A stretch of DNA of 64,000 nucleotides from Patescibacteria group bacterium UBA5738 (GCA_002419295.1 DIFW01000017.1:57660-121659); one strand, 5' to 3'. Counted from the stretch's first letter, positions 51,071 through 60,891 are shown. Numbers and translations: made by a program. The notes: a model not told the origin generated them from the letters alone.

Positions 51071-51805
51071 TTATTTTTTGGGAAGGATTGATACTGATTC
51101 TATCATTTCGTTGATTTCTTGCACAATTGTTGCGGTGGAGCTTTGCGAGGTTATCGATATGGTGTAAATTTTGCCGGAGGGGGTGTCGAAAATGGCGTTG
51201 ACTATTTTTAAATTTATCGTAATTTTTGAAGTTGGCTCAACGATGGATTGTTCCGTTTCCACCACGGAAACGGTTTGGTCCCCTTTGACGATTTCGGAGC
51301 GGGCGATTTTGGCGGCGATATTTTTGGCGCGCAAATCGGTTTCAATTTTTTCCATCAGTTCTTCAGCGGTTTGCGCGCTTGATTCTTCCACGGTGAGGGA
51401 GTTGATCGACGGCATTATCGATTGGCTGGCGGTTTTATAGGCGGCGAATAATATCTTGCCGCCGGCGCTTTCCGCGGCTTGTTCGCCGAGATTCATCGGT
51501 ATCCAATCAATCGGGTACTCAAAGGAGAAGGACTCGTCCGGGGCGGTCCATATTTTTGTTTCAACGGTCGTGGTGGCGCTGTCCGCCGGACTTTGCGCCG
51601 GATTTTGCAATTGGCCTTGTATCTGGCTCATAATGCCGTCAAGCTGTTGGCCGGCGTCGGGCACTCCTTGCATCAATTCTTGCGGCAAATTAAGTTGCAG
51701 ATTTTTGATATTGCCCTGAAATTGGTTGAACTGCCACATCGTGGAGCCGGCCAGAAACGCAATCATTACAAACACGCCGATTAAATATAGATTCACCAAT
51801 TTCAT
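51071..51805 (-). CDS. membrane-anchored protein of the secretion cluster
   Basis: A 244-aa protein with one N-terminal helix (about residues 5-23) and a Gln/Pro-rich linker, then a globular domain (FSFEYPIDWIPMNLGEQAAESAGGKILFAAYK, ending IYTISITSQSSTATIVQEINEMIESV) of the PsbP-like or lipoprotein type that often starts with F-x-F-x-YP-x-W. No Cys lipobox is seen. It lies 1 nt from the VirB2-like gene, so it is in the same unit. Function unknown. Confidence 0.65.
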   Translation of the reverse strand: MKLVNLYLIGVFVMIAFLAGSTMWQFNQFQGNIKNLQLNLPQELMQGVPDAGQQLDGIMSQIQGQLQNPAQSPADSATTTVETKIWTAPDESFSFEYPIDWIPMNLGEQAAESAGGKILFAAYKTASQSIMPSINSLTVEESSAQTAEELMEKIETDLRAKNIAAKIARSEIVKGDQTVSVVETEQSIVEPTSKITINLKIVNAIFDTPSGKIYTISITSQSSTATIVQEINEMIESVSILPKK

Positions 51806-51814
51806 AATATCGAA

Positions 51815-54394
51815 TTATATGTTCCACCACACTCCCGCGTATCCGAACAATGAGGTGAATATTCCCACGATTGTCCAGGCGAAAAACAATATGAAATAGC
51901 CGATGCCGATCAGTTTCCACCATGAAATGACTTTTTGCTTGATTTCGGGAGTGCCAAAGCTGGTATAGAACAAGCCGCCGGTGGCCAGCCCCAGCAAAGG
52001 CAGAAGAATAAACGCCGCGCGGAACAGAATCATATTCAAAATTTGCATTATTACCAGCAGAAAATGCTTGGCGCCGCAAGCTTCGCGGTCGTCCCATTCG
52101 GTGTTGGGATTGTCATTGGTGAGGCCGCAGACCGCCAAAACCATTTGCCCTTTTTCTATTTCTTTGCCGCCGGCGGCAAAATCAAACGACCATGTTGCCG
52201 GCGCCGCGCCCGTATCCGTGCATTTTTCGTCCAGACAAGCTAAAACCGACCACTCATATTTTCCCAGACAATAGAGCTGGCGGATGTCCTTGTTGATCGT
52301 CGTTGAGTTTTCGTTGACGATTTTTTCCACTTTTTGTCCGGGAGCGCAATCTTTGTTGGTTTCTTTGTCGGATTTTTCGGCATAATTCAGATTTAGTTTG
52401 TAATAATGCGCGCCGGCGACCGGTTCCCATGAAAAGCTGTAGATCAGCTGGCTGTTATTGATTGTTTCTTGCGGGTTAATCGGTCCTTCTGACGCGCCCA
52501 AGGCCGCGGTGGAAAAAGTGAATTTGGGCGAAGGCGCGCCACAAAGCTGGCCGTTTTCGTCGGCGCAAGTTTGCACGCTCCATTCATAAGATTGGCTTTG
52601 GTTGACGGCTGGATAGTCCGCGGCGTAATTATTGTTTTGCGAGACAATTTTCTGGCCGTTGAAATCCAAAACATAAGATTTGGCGCCGGCAACCGCTTCC
52701 CAATGCAAATCAACCGGCATTGCCAAATCGGAAGTGTTGTCCGCGGGGGATAAAGTTTCGGTTTTCGGCGCGCGGCCGGTGGTGCGGAAATACCACCATT
52801 GAGACCACGGCTCGTCGCACACATTGCCCACCGGAATCGACGGCCAGCAAGATTTCACGCGCCATTTGTAGGCAGTGTCCAATTCCAGTTCAATCCCCTG
52901 CGCGTCGCTGTTGTTGTCGGCGGCGTTTGCTTTGGAAAAAATAATTTGTGATTTTGTGGTGCGCCGCTCTCCGTCTACCAATGATTGGCCGGTGTCGCCG
53001 GAAATTTTTTGAATATCATAAGCAAAAGAATTGGCGCCGTTGGGAGCTTGCCATAAAAGCTTTCCCGGCAGTTCGGCGAGTTTGGCGGTTTGCGCATTGG
53101 CATAATCGCCGTCATTGGCGGGCGAAAGCGCCTTCGGTGCTTCAACAATTTCATTTTTTGCGGTAAATTTCCAAAGCTGGCCCCAATATTTGTCTGATGA
53201 TGAGCCGCAATATTCATCGCCGGCATTGGTGTTGTTGAAACACCGCCGCAACTGCCAATAGTAGGTAATGTTTTTGGTGAACAGCGCCCGATCTTGACTG
53301 GACATTTCTTTATGCGACCACCAATTGCGCCCGACTGTCTCTTGCGCCGGGTTAATGACATCGGGCTTGCAGGTGTTATCGGTTTGCTTTTGAAGATAAT
53401 GGCAAGCCATGGGATTTTGCAATGCCGGCACATCTTTTTTTAACCATGCGGCCAATTGAGAAAATCCTTGCGGGATTTGCGCGCCGGTCAATACCAGATG
53501 ATTTTCGTTGGTATAAACACGCAACTGGTATGATAGCGCCGCGATCATATTATTGTTGTAGGCCATTTTTTCCGATGAAACTTTGGCCGAACACCAATCA
53601 AGCTTCAACCCATCATAGGAGATGCCGGTTTTTCCGTCCGGACCGTTCCAATCCGGGTCGCCGATGTTGATGGGTTCGGGAGCCGGGCTGGTTTTAAATG
53701 TCCACCATGGCGCTTTGTCTTCGGGCAGGCAATTGGAACCGTCTTCGTTGCAACAAGGGCGTATGCGCCACTTGATTACCGTGTCGGAGTTATAGAAACA
53801 GGGGTAAAATTTTTCCGTCGCGTTAAATTCGTTGGTAGTCAAAATCTGGCGGAAAATACCGCCGGCGCTTTGAGAGTCGTTTAATTCCAAATTCTTGTTT
53901 TCTATTTCTAAAATATACGAATGGGCGCCGAATAATTTGGAAGTCGTCGCTTTTTTATTTCCCAATTTTTCTTGAAAATTCCAAATATATTCTCCGTCTT
54001 CGTTTTGCCACCCGTCGATATTGTCCCATGCCAAAACCACGGGCAAGGTGATTTCATTTTCGTTGGTTTGCCTGGTTTTATTCACCGGATCGTTATAATA
54101 GTAATGGTTTTTGGGCATGGTCAAGCATTCGTTGACGCAAGCGCAAGCGCCCATATCAATATTGTCGTTAATTTTCAGTTGCCCTCCCTTTTGCCACGAT
54201 TTGCAAACGGTTTCGCCGGATTTCGTGCCGCTAAAAGACGCGCCGCATTCTTCCGGGATGTCAAAATAATCGGTTTCACCGATATCGGTTGCGGAACACA
54301 ATAACGGCGCGATTGTTGCGGCCAAAAAAAATAAAATATGCGGGAAAAATGATTTTAAAATTTTAGAAATCATGCCGATTTTTTGATTTATCAT
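51815..54394 (-). CDS. giant Cys-rich surface protein with pilin-like membrane tail
   Basis: An 859-aa protein with a signal peptide (about 1-35), a Cys-rich N-terminal region (CGASFSGTKSGETVC, GACACVNECL), then several FN3-like beta modules (LLWQAPNGANSFAYDIQ, LHWEAVAGAKSYVLDFNGQ, FSWEPVAGAHYYKLNLNY). The C-terminal 90 residues have two helices, FLLVIMQILNMILFRAAFILLPLLGLATGGLFY and WWKLIGIGYFILFFAWTIVGIFTSLFGY, like the VirB2-type hairpin. Paralogue of the next gene upstream (shared ILAWDNI-type, SCWPSIPVGN and DPDWNGPDG motifs). Probably an exposed adhesin or pilus tip. Confidence 0.7.
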   Translation of the reverse strand: MINQKIGMISKILKSFFPHILFFLAATIAPLLCSATDIGETDYFDIPEECGASFSGTKSGETVCKSWQKGGQLKINDNIDMGACACVNECLTMPKNHYYYNDPVNKTRQTNENEITLPVVLAWDNIDGWQNEDGEYIWNFQEKLGNKKATTSKLFGAHSYILEIENKNLELNDSQSAGGIFRQILTTNEFNATEKFYPCFYNSDTVIKWRIRPCCNEDGSNCLPEDKAPWWTFKTSPAPEPINIGDPDWNGPDGKTGISYDGLKLDWCSAKVSSEKMAYNNNMIAALSYQLRVYTNENHLVLTGAQIPQGFSQLAAWLKKDVPALQNPMACHYLQKQTDNTCKPDVINPAQETVGRNWWSHKEMSSQDRALFTKNITYYWQLRRCFNNTNAGDEYCGSSSDKYWGQLWKFTAKNEIVEAPKALSPANDGDYANAQTAKLAELPGKLLWQAPNGANSFAYDIQKISGDTGQSLVDGERRTTKSQIIFSKANAADNNSDAQGIELELDTAYKWRVKSCWPSIPVGNVCDEPWSQWWYFRTTGRAPKTETLSPADNTSDLAMPVDLHWEAVAGAKSYVLDFNGQKIVSQNNNYAADYPAVNQSQSYEWSVQTCADENGQLCGAPSPKFTFSTAALGASEGPINPQETINNSQLIYSFSWEPVAGAHYYKLNLNYAEKSDKETNKDCAPGQKVEKIVNENSTTINKDIRQLYCLGKYEWSVLACLDEKCTDTGAAPATWSFDFAAGGKEIEKGQMVLAVCGLTNDNPNTEWDDREACGAKHFLLVIMQILNMILFRAAFILLPLLGLATGGLFYTSFGTPEIKQKVISWWKLIGIGYFILFFAWTIVGIFTSLFGYAGVWWNI

Positions 54395-54417
54395 TTATCA
54401 TTTATCATTATACACCT

Positions 54418-57369
54418 TCAAAGGATTTGGTTCCATAATTCTTTATAGCCGACCAAATTCATCAAAACGGAAACAATGATCCACGCGAAAAACAAAATGC
54501 CATAGCCGATGCCGATTTTTTTCCAGCCGTCTTTTATTGTCGGAATAAGATTGGCCTTATCATGCGACAAATAGAACATTCCGCCGGTGATCATCGCCAT
54601 TACCGGTAAAAGTATGAATGCCAGCTTGAACACCACAAAGTCAATGATTACTTTGGTTCCCAGAACCAGATGTTTGATTTCGCAAGGTTCTTTCTCGTTG
54701 TATTGGGTGTTTGGATCGTCCGCTGCCAATCCGCAGACCATCAGTCCGGAACTCTGCCCTTTGTTGGCGATGGAAAAAAATTGTTCGGCGTAAACATATC
54801 CTTTTGAGGCGCATTTATCATCAAAGCACGGTTGCACCACAAACGAATAATTACCGGCGCAGTATGGCGATCCGTTTTTATCCGCCGTTCTGATTGCCAT
54901 ACTGGTCGCGGAAACTATTTTTTCTTTGTATTCGTTGTTAAACCAATCCGGATCGCAGCTGGTGCTCTTCTCTCCGCTTTCAACTTTCGCGGTTACCAGA
55001 AAATATTTGGCGTTACTGCTCCATGTCAAACCGGAAGGTATCCGCGAGATGTCTCCCGAAGGAGACAAGTTGGTTGGCTTAGTAAAATCTTTTGTGAGAT
55101 ATGTTCCAAAATTGCTCCACGGACCGCAAACGGTTCCGTTCTTGTCGGCACAAGTCTGCACCTGCCAGCGATAAGTTTCTTTTGCTACTTTATAATTGAA
55201 GGTATAGGAATTGGTTGGTTGAGGATTCGGATTTTCGATGCCGACTTCTTTTCCGGCCGCGTTGAAAATCCTGACATTAAAAGATCCGTTCGCCGGCACG
55301 CTTTCCCATATGAAGGTCGCACTGGGCGCGTCGTCATTGGCGATTTGCAGAGAATCGTTTTTTGGCGGCCGTCCGGTAGTGATAAAATTTTGCCACTCCG
55401 ACCATTTGCCGCCGCAAATTTCGTTGATATTGCCCACCGGGATTGACGGCCAGCAGGATTTCACGCGCCATTTGTATTTGGTGTTGATCTTTAATTCCAC
55501 GGATTCGGGATTTTTCCCCTGCGTTGGGGCCTTGTCGGTGATGGCGATTGTAATTTGAGCTTTATTAAACCTTCGCCCTGCGTCATTTTTGTAGCTTTCT
55601 TGGCAATCCCCCGTTCTAAAAATACTTTCTCCGTTTTCGTCTTGAATGTCGTATAAAAAAGAGTTTGCGCCGCAGGGAGCGGTCCAGTTGAAAGTATTGT
55701 TCAATCCGATCAGATTGTTGTCATCGCCCCAGTTTTCATTTTTCGCCGGGCTGATCGGCGCCGGCGGTTTCAATGTGCTCGAATCCATTGCTTTGCCGAT
55801 TAATTGCCATTTTTGCCCGAAGTCTTCGTCAATGTTGCTGTCGCAGTGAGGGAAGCTGCTGTCTTCGGCGCCGCCGCTAACATTGAAACAGGGTTTGATT
55901 TGCCAGGAATACTTCAAATCGGCGCCTTTACTGCCGGTAAAAAGATTGCGATCTTGGCTGGTATTTTCCGCCGCGGAAAAAAAAGGCTTGAAAGTCGCGT
56001 CACTTATCAATTGATCCGTATAGGGGGAAAAAGAAAGAGACTCCGGTTTCGCGCAACTTCCGTCGCTGTTTCTTTGCAAGTAATGGCAAGCTTCGGATTC
56101 GTGCTCCCCGACGGCCACTTCGCTTTTCGCGGCCTTTTCTATGCCGGATTCCATCCATTTATCGCATTCGCTGGCGCCGCCGCTCCACGCGTTTTTCCAG
56201 CCATCCCAGCGGGATTTAATGCCGCTGACAACGCCGCTGTTTTTTATCCATCCGAGAATGCCGCCTAAAACGGGGATATTCTCAATTTTTTCGATCAGTG
56301 CTCCCAGAGAAGTGTTTTCGCTGGACATTACGCGCATTTGGTAATTGGCCGCGTAGTCAATCTGGCTGTCGTTATAGACTTTATCAAAACGATTGTAGGT
56401 GTTCGGAACGGATTTTACGAGTTTGGCTTTGCACCAATATAGCTTGGCACTGCAAAAATCCACGCCTTCAAGGGCGCCCGGTCCGTTCCAATCCGGGTCT
56501 TGGGCGATTTTATTGTTGCCGGCATATGCCTCTGAATCGTTGACACCTAAGAGTTCGGGGGCCGGAGAAGTGGAAAATTCCCACCAACCCTCGTTATCGC
56601 CGTATGTTTTACATTGCAATCCGGACCTGTCGCAACAAGGCAAAACTCGCCAGCGGTACTTTGAGTTGGTTTGAAAAAAACACGCTCCGCCGTCATCGCG
56701 CGAATTGAAGCCGTTTTTTTGCAGAACCTTGGCATAGGCTTCTTTTCCGCCGATATTTTCAATCGCGTATCCTCCGGCTTCGGCGAGATTTAAACCTTTT
56801 ATTCCGTCCGGGGCGCCGGCATCATCCATGCTCTGGATTTGGACGCGGTAGCTCCGCGCGCCGTAATCAACGGTTGGCGCTCCCGTACCGATCACGAATT
56901 TCCCCTCGTTTTGCCATTCCGGGATATTATCCCATGCCAAGATGATGGGCAAGCTGATGACATCGGGCGTGTTTTGGTAAAGCTTGCCGCCTTCAATTTT
57001 TTTTGTCTCTTCGTCGTATTGCGCGTTATTATCGTAATATTGCGGATTTTTTGGCGATTCAAGGCATTCTTTTTCACATTTGCAGAGTCCGTAATCGTTG
57101 CGCCCGGCTTGCGCGATTTGCCAGCTTGAGCATTTTCTTGTGCGCCTATCGTTGTCGCAACATGAAGGATTTCCATCTTTCTCGCAGGGAGAAGTGTAAT
57201 GTTCCCATACTTCTCCGCTTCCGACATCAAAACCGTTGCATGTTTTGGGAATATCTTCGTAATAATATTTATGGCCGCAGGCATTCGCTTCAAGCGGAGC
57301 CGAAAAGCAAAACAACACTGTTGCCGTTGTGGCGAAAAAAGAAAAGATTTTAAAATAATTTTCTGCCAT
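54418..57369 (-). CDS. giant Cys-rich surface protein with pilin-like membrane tail (paralogue)
   Basis: Start at ATG 57369 (MAENYFKIFSFF); a Met 12 codons earlier would precede the signal peptide. The 983-aa product has a signal peptide cut near ANA-CGHK, more than 30 Cys, FN3-like modules (FNWTAPCGANSFLYDIQDEN, FIWESVPANGSFNVRIFN) and the C-terminal hairpin LGTKVIIDFVVFKLAFILLPVMAMITGGMFY with GWKKIGIGYGILFFAWIIVSVLMNLVGY. Clear paralogue of 51815-54394. It is the first gene of the secretion unit, 7 nt from rsmA. Confidence 0.7.
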   Translation of the reverse strand: MAENYFKIFSFFATTATVLFCFSAPLEANACGHKYYYEDIPKTCNGFDVGSGEVWEHYTSPCEKDGNPSCCDNDRRTRKCSSWQIAQAGRNDYGLCKCEKECLESPKNPQYYDNNAQYDEETKKIEGGKLYQNTPDVISLPIILAWDNIPEWQNEGKFVIGTGAPTVDYGARSYRVQIQSMDDAGAPDGIKGLNLAEAGGYAIENIGGKEAYAKVLQKNGFNSRDDGGACFFQTNSKYRWRVLPCCDRSGLQCKTYGDNEGWWEFSTSPAPELLGVNDSEAYAGNNKIAQDPDWNGPGALEGVDFCSAKLYWCKAKLVKSVPNTYNRFDKVYNDSQIDYAANYQMRVMSSENTSLGALIEKIENIPVLGGILGWIKNSGVVSGIKSRWDGWKNAWSGGASECDKWMESGIEKAAKSEVAVGEHESEACHYLQRNSDGSCAKPESLSFSPYTDQLISDATFKPFFSAAENTSQDRNLFTGSKGADLKYSWQIKPCFNVSGGAEDSSFPHCDSNIDEDFGQKWQLIGKAMDSSTLKPPAPISPAKNENWGDDNNLIGLNNTFNWTAPCGANSFLYDIQDENGESIFRTGDCQESYKNDAGRRFNKAQITIAITDKAPTQGKNPESVELKINTKYKWRVKSCWPSIPVGNINEICGGKWSEWQNFITTGRPPKNDSLQIANDDAPSATFIWESVPANGSFNVRIFNAAGKEVGIENPNPQPTNSYTFNYKVAKETYRWQVQTCADKNGTVCGPWSNFGTYLTKDFTKPTNLSPSGDISRIPSGLTWSSNAKYFLVTAKVESGEKSTSCDPDWFNNEYKEKIVSATSMAIRTADKNGSPYCAGNYSFVVQPCFDDKCASKGYVYAEQFFSIANKGQSSGLMVCGLAADDPNTQYNEKEPCEIKHLVLGTKVIIDFVVFKLAFILLPVMAMITGGMFYLSHDKANLIPTIKDGWKKIGIGYGILFFAWIIVSVLMNLVGYKELWNQIL

Positions 57370-57376
57370 TAGACCA

Positions 57377-58177
57377 TTATAATTCAAAAACGCGGGCAAG
57401 GGCAATCCAGTCCTGCGGCGATAAATTTTCCGGCCGGCAATTTTGGGGGATGCCGGAGTTCGCCATTGCCGCCTTTATTTTTTCGCGGGGCAGATTCGCG
57501 ATTTGGACGAGATTGCTTGCCAAAAGTTTTCGCGGATGCGAAAATCCGGCTTTTAAAATTCTAAAAAATTTTTCCGAGAATTTTTTATCGGCGCGCTCCC
57601 CTTCTTTTGCGCGGGGAACAAGAAGCAAGATCGCGGCATCAACTTTCGGCACGGGCCAAAAAGATCCCTTGGAAACATAGCTGATAATTTTGGGAATGGC
57701 GTAAAATTGCACGGCGGTTGCCAAAATGTTCGCTTTTGGCGCTTGCGCGCAAATTCTTTGCGCCACTTCTTTTTGGATGATCAAAGACATTAACGCCGGC
57801 GGATTTCGGCTTTCCAAGAATTTGCGGATGATCGGCGCGGCGGCATAGAACGGCAGGTTGGCGACGATCTTGTAGGGCGCGGCGATTTTTAATTCGTCGA
57901 ATTTGAGCGCGTCGGCGAGAAACAATGTGAAATTGTCCGCTTTGTTGAATTTTTCGCGCAAAACATCCGCCATTCGGCGGTCTTTTTCCGCGGCGATCAC
58001 GGGACGGCCGGTTTTTATCAATTCCGCGGTGAGATTGCCGGTGCCCGGTCCGATTTCCAAAACAGTTTCGCCCGATTTAATTTCCGCCGCGCCGATTAAT
58101 TTTTTTATGATTCCCGTTTCGGACAAAAAATTCTGCCCCAGCCGTTTTTCCGGCCTGATTTTCAATTTATCGTTCAT
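57377..58177 (-). CDS. rsmA: 16S rRNA dimethyladenosine transferase
   Basis: A 266-aa SAM-dependent enzyme that dimethylates A1518 and A1519 in 16S rRNA. SAM site VLEIGPGTGNLT (about residues 39-50), ADAL and the catalytic ANLPFYAAAPI (NLPFY in place of NLPYN). The basic C-terminal domain has GSFWPVPKVDAAILLLVP and GFSHPRKLLASNL. A leaderless-type promoter (TTCGGA-N16-TAAAAT, 58184-58211) is 6 nt upstream. Confidence 0.95.
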   Translation of the reverse strand: MNDKLKIRPEKRLGQNFLSETGIIKKLIGAAEIKSGETVLEIGPGTGNLTAELIKTGRPVIAAEKDRRMADVLREKFNKADNFTLFLADALKFDELKIAAPYKIVANLPFYAAAPIIRKFLESRNPPALMSLIIQKEVAQRICAQAPKANILATAVQFYAIPKIISYVSKGSFWPVPKVDAAILLLVPRAKEGERADKKFSEKFFRILKAGFSHPRKLLASNLVQIANLPREKIKAAMANSGIPQNCRPENLSPQDWIALARVFEL

Positions 58178-58183
58178 GGATTC

Positions 58184-58211
58184 ATTTTACCATAAAAAAA
58201 GCTTTTCCGAA
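58184..58211 (-). promoter_or_regulatory. rsmA promoter, leaderless arrangement
   Basis: On the minus strand TTCGGA (58206-58211), 16-nt spacer, TAAAAT (58184-58189), then 6 nt to the ATG. It may also drive the secretion cluster downstream. Confidence 0.5.
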
Positions 58212-58219
58212 TTTATCTA

Positions 58220-58247
58220 TTGACAATATCTTGGGTTTTTATACAAT
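58220..58247 (+). promoter_or_regulatory. promoter of the LysM/M23 gene
   Basis: TTGACA (58220-58225), 16-nt spacer, TACAAT (58242-58247), 12 nt before the ATG. Confidence 0.65.
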
Positions 58248-58259
58248 AATGATTGGATT

Positions 58260-59315
58260 ATGAGTATTATTCTCCAACTGAAAAATTTCGCCAAACTACT
58301 CCTCGCCGGAGCGGTTTTGTTTGCCGTCTGCTCCGTGATCTCCCGGCAGGTATCTCAGCGCGCTTCGGCCGGAATTAACGATGATTTTTGCGCCGAAACC
58401 AAAATGTTTGCTCATGCCGGCGAGCAGGCGAAGCCCGAATCGCCGGATTATCTTTTGGCGGGCGAAGGATGCGTTAAAGCCGCGGTCCCGCCGGTGGCGA
58501 TTACACCTCGGGTTTTGGCGGCGATTACCGGCGATTTTTCGGAGAACAAAGCGCAAGAAGAACAACAAAACACCATTATTGAGTATGAAATCACCGGCGA
58601 CGAAACGCTGTCAAGCTTGGCCGAAAAGTTTAACATCAGCGTTGACAGCATCGCGTGGGCGAACAATCTTTCCAAAAACGCGGATTTGAAAACGGGAGAG
58701 AAATTGGTCATTCCGCCGGTAAGCGGGGTGATCCATCACGCGGTCGCGGGCGATACGATCGGGCAGATTGCCAAAAAATACCAAGCGAAATCGGAAGAAA
58801 TCGTTGCCTTCAACGGCCTTGCCGGCGAGAATGATATTTTTATCGGTGATATTCTGATGGTTCCCGGCGGCAAGATCGTTGTTCCTCCCGCGCAAAAGCC
58901 GGCGGCGGCAAAAACCGCGGTGCAGGCTCCCGCGCGCGCATCGGGATTGTCGGCGATGCCGGCGGACTATTTCTTGTGTCCGGTGGGAGCGGCTTGCAAA
59001 AAAACGCAAGGATTGCATTTCTACAACGCGGTTGATTTGACCGGAGGATATTGCGGCGCGCCAATATACGCCGCGGCGTCGGGAATCGTGGTCAAGGCGG
59101 TAACCGGCGGCTGGAACGGCGGTGCCGGCAATAATATCACCATTTCCCATATGTCCGGCACGATAACAACTCATTATTATCATTTGCAAACAATTTTGGT
59201 AAAAGCGGGACAAGAAGTGAAAAAGGGCGACTTGATCGGTACGATGGGAAAAACCGGCAATTCGACCGGTTGCCATCTCCACTTCGGCGTGGGCGGCGCG
59301 GCCAACCCTTTTTAA
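58260..59315 (+). CDS. LysM and M23 peptidoglycan hydrolase
   Basis: A 351-aa secreted protein. N-terminal membrane anchor or signal (about 8-28). Two LysM domains (about 106-152 ITGDETLSSLAEKFNISVDSIAWANNL and 157-203 AVAGDTIGQIAKKYQAKSEEIVAFNGL) bind the wall. A peptidase M23 domain (about 236-351) has the zinc ligands in HFYNAVDL and the CHLHFGV motif. It cuts peptide cross-links. All M23 residues are kept. Confidence 0.92.
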   Translation: MSIILQLKNFAKLLLAGAVLFAVCSVISRQVSQRASAGINDDFCAETKMFAHAGEQAKPESPDYLLAGEGCVKAAVPPVAITPRVLAAITGDFSENKAQEEQQNTIIEYEITGDETLSSLAEKFNISVDSIAWANNLSKNADLKTGEKLVIPPVSGVIHHAVAGDTIGQIAKKYQAKSEEIVAFNGLAGENDIFIGDILMVPGGKIVVPPAQKPAAAKTAVQAPARASGLSAMPADYFLCPVGAACKKTQGLHFYNAVDLTGGYCGAPIYAAASGIVVKAVTGGWNGGAGNNITISHMSGTITTHYYHLQTILVKAGQEVKKGDLIGTMGKTGNSTGCHLHFGVGGAANPF

Positions 59316-59370
59316 GGGGCTTTTATAAATAAAATTTCAGACTGCAATCCCAACCGCTTCACGGCGGTTT

Positions 59371-60891
59371 TTAAATTAATTCGGGGGGCCGATATGATAG
59401 CGCTTCGGAAATGTGATCAGAAGTAATATTTTCTTTTCCGTCCATATCGGCAATGGTGCGGCTTACTTTCAGCACGCGATGATAGCCGCGCGCGGAAATT
59501 TTGGAAGAATTTACCGCGGCTTTCATCAGCAGTTCGGAATCTTTGTCCATGCGGCAAAATTGCTTGATTTGGTCAATATTCATCTCGGCGTTGGTTTGGT
59601 CTTTGCCGAAGCGGGATTTTTGAATTTCGCGGCAGCGGCAGACTCGATCTTTTATATTTTGCGCCAAATCGTTTTGTTCCGGTGCGGGATTGGCCAATTT
59701 GTCATATTTTACCGCCGGAACATTGATAAACAGATCAATGCGGTCCATCAGCGGTCCGGAGAGTTTTTTGCGGTACATTCTGATTTGCGCGGGTGTGCAA
59801 ACGCAAGGTTTTTCCGGATTGCCGAAATTCCCGCACGGGCAGGGATTGGAGGCCAGGACGAGCATAAAGCGCGCCGGCAGCGACATTGCGTGCCGCGCCC
59901 GCAAAACATTGATAGCTCCTTCCTCTATCGGTTGCCGCAAAGATTCCAGCGCGTCGCGATGAAATTCAGGGAATTCATCCAAAAAAAGAACACCGCGATG
60001 TGCCAAGGTGATTTCGCCCGGCCGGGGAGGGTTGCCGCCGCCGATTAGCGCGGCATCCGAAGTTGTGTGGTGCGGCGCGCGAAAGGGGCGGTTTGAAATC
60101 AAGGAGCCGCTGTTTAACAGGCCGCAAACGCTGTATATTTTGGTGACTTCCAGCGATTCTTCAAAAGAAAGCGGCGGGATAATGTCGGGCAGGGTTTTTG
60201 CCAGCAGGGTTTTTCCGGTGCCCGGAGGACCCCACATGGAAAGATTATGGCCGCCCCCGGCCACGATTTCCAACGCTCGTTTGGCCGATTCTTGTCCGGC
60301 GATTGATGCCATGCCGTTGACGACAACGCTTTTGAATTCCGTTTCCGCCGGTTTTTCCGCCGGCTCGATGTTTATTTTTCCTTCCAGATAATCAATCGCG
60401 TGAGAAAGGGTTCTGACCCCAATCGCGCGAATGCCGTCAATCAGCGCCGCTTCGCTTGCGTTTGCTTCGGGAAGGATGATTTCTTTGATTCCCTTTTGCC
60501 GGCAAGCGATGGCGAAACAAACCGCGCCTTTGGCTGGCCGCAAACGGCCGTCAAGCGCCAATTCTCCCAAAAAAATTTTTTCGTTCGGATCAAACCGTAT
60601 TTTTTTATCGGCCAAAAGATAGCCCAGAGCGATGGGAAGGTCGTAAAGAGTGCCTTCTTTTTTTAAATCGGCGGGCGCCAAAGAAACCAAAACTTTCACC
60701 GGTTCGTGGTGCGGCGGCTTAAATCCCGCGCTTTCAATCGCCGCCCCTACCCTTTCTTTGGCTTCTTGGACGGATTTATCGGGCAAGCCGACAACATCAA
60801 ACCGGCGCAGGCCGTAGGAAGCATCAACTTCAATTTCAATTAGTTGCGCGTCCAATCCGGTGATGGCCGCGGAAAAAATTTTAGAAAGCAC
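59371..60891 (-). CDS. comM: YifB/ComM-family Mg-chelatase-like ATPase
   Basis: A 506-aa AAA+ protein. The N-terminal ChlI-like domain (FDVVGLPDKSVQEAKERV) is followed by Walker A GPPGTGKT (about 220-227), Walker B GVLFLDEFPEFHRDALE, and a C-terminal domain (DLFINVPAV, ISARGYHRVLKVSRTIADMDG). The ComM role is branch migration during uptake of transforming DNA; a link to the type IV pilus here would fit but is inference. Confidence 0.94.
   Translation of the reverse strand: MLSKIFSAAITGLDAQLIEIEVDASYGLRRFDVVGLPDKSVQEAKERVGAAIESAGFKPPHHEPVKVLVSLAPADLKKEGTLYDLPIALGYLLADKKIRFDPNEKIFLGELALDGRLRPAKGAVCFAIACRQKGIKEIILPEANASEAALIDGIRAIGVRTLSHAIDYLEGKINIEPAEKPAETEFKSVVVNGMASIAGQESAKRALEIVAGGGHNLSMWGPPGTGKTLLAKTLPDIIPPLSFEESLEVTKIYSVCGLLNSGSLISNRPFRAPHHTTSDAALIGGGNPPRPGEITLAHRGVLFLDEFPEFHRDALESLRQPIEEGAINVLRARHAMSLPARFMLVLASNPCPCGNFGNPEKPCVCTPAQIRMYRKKLSGPLMDRIDLFINVPAVKYDKLANPAPEQNDLAQNIKDRVCRCREIQKSRFGKDQTNAEMNIDQIKQFCRMDKDSELLMKAAVNSSKISARGYHRVLKVSRTIADMDGKENITSDHISEALSYRPPELI

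Noticed and set aside
52571..53500. Plus-strand open frames opposite the giant surface proteins
   Set aside because: They are antisense shadows rich in Arg, Trp and Cys without starts, ribosome sites or family resemblance.
42441..57369. Classical conjugative plasmid or integrative element
   Set aside because: No relaxase, coupling protein, integrase or attachment site was found, and the locus sits beside housekeeping rsmA and khpB genes.
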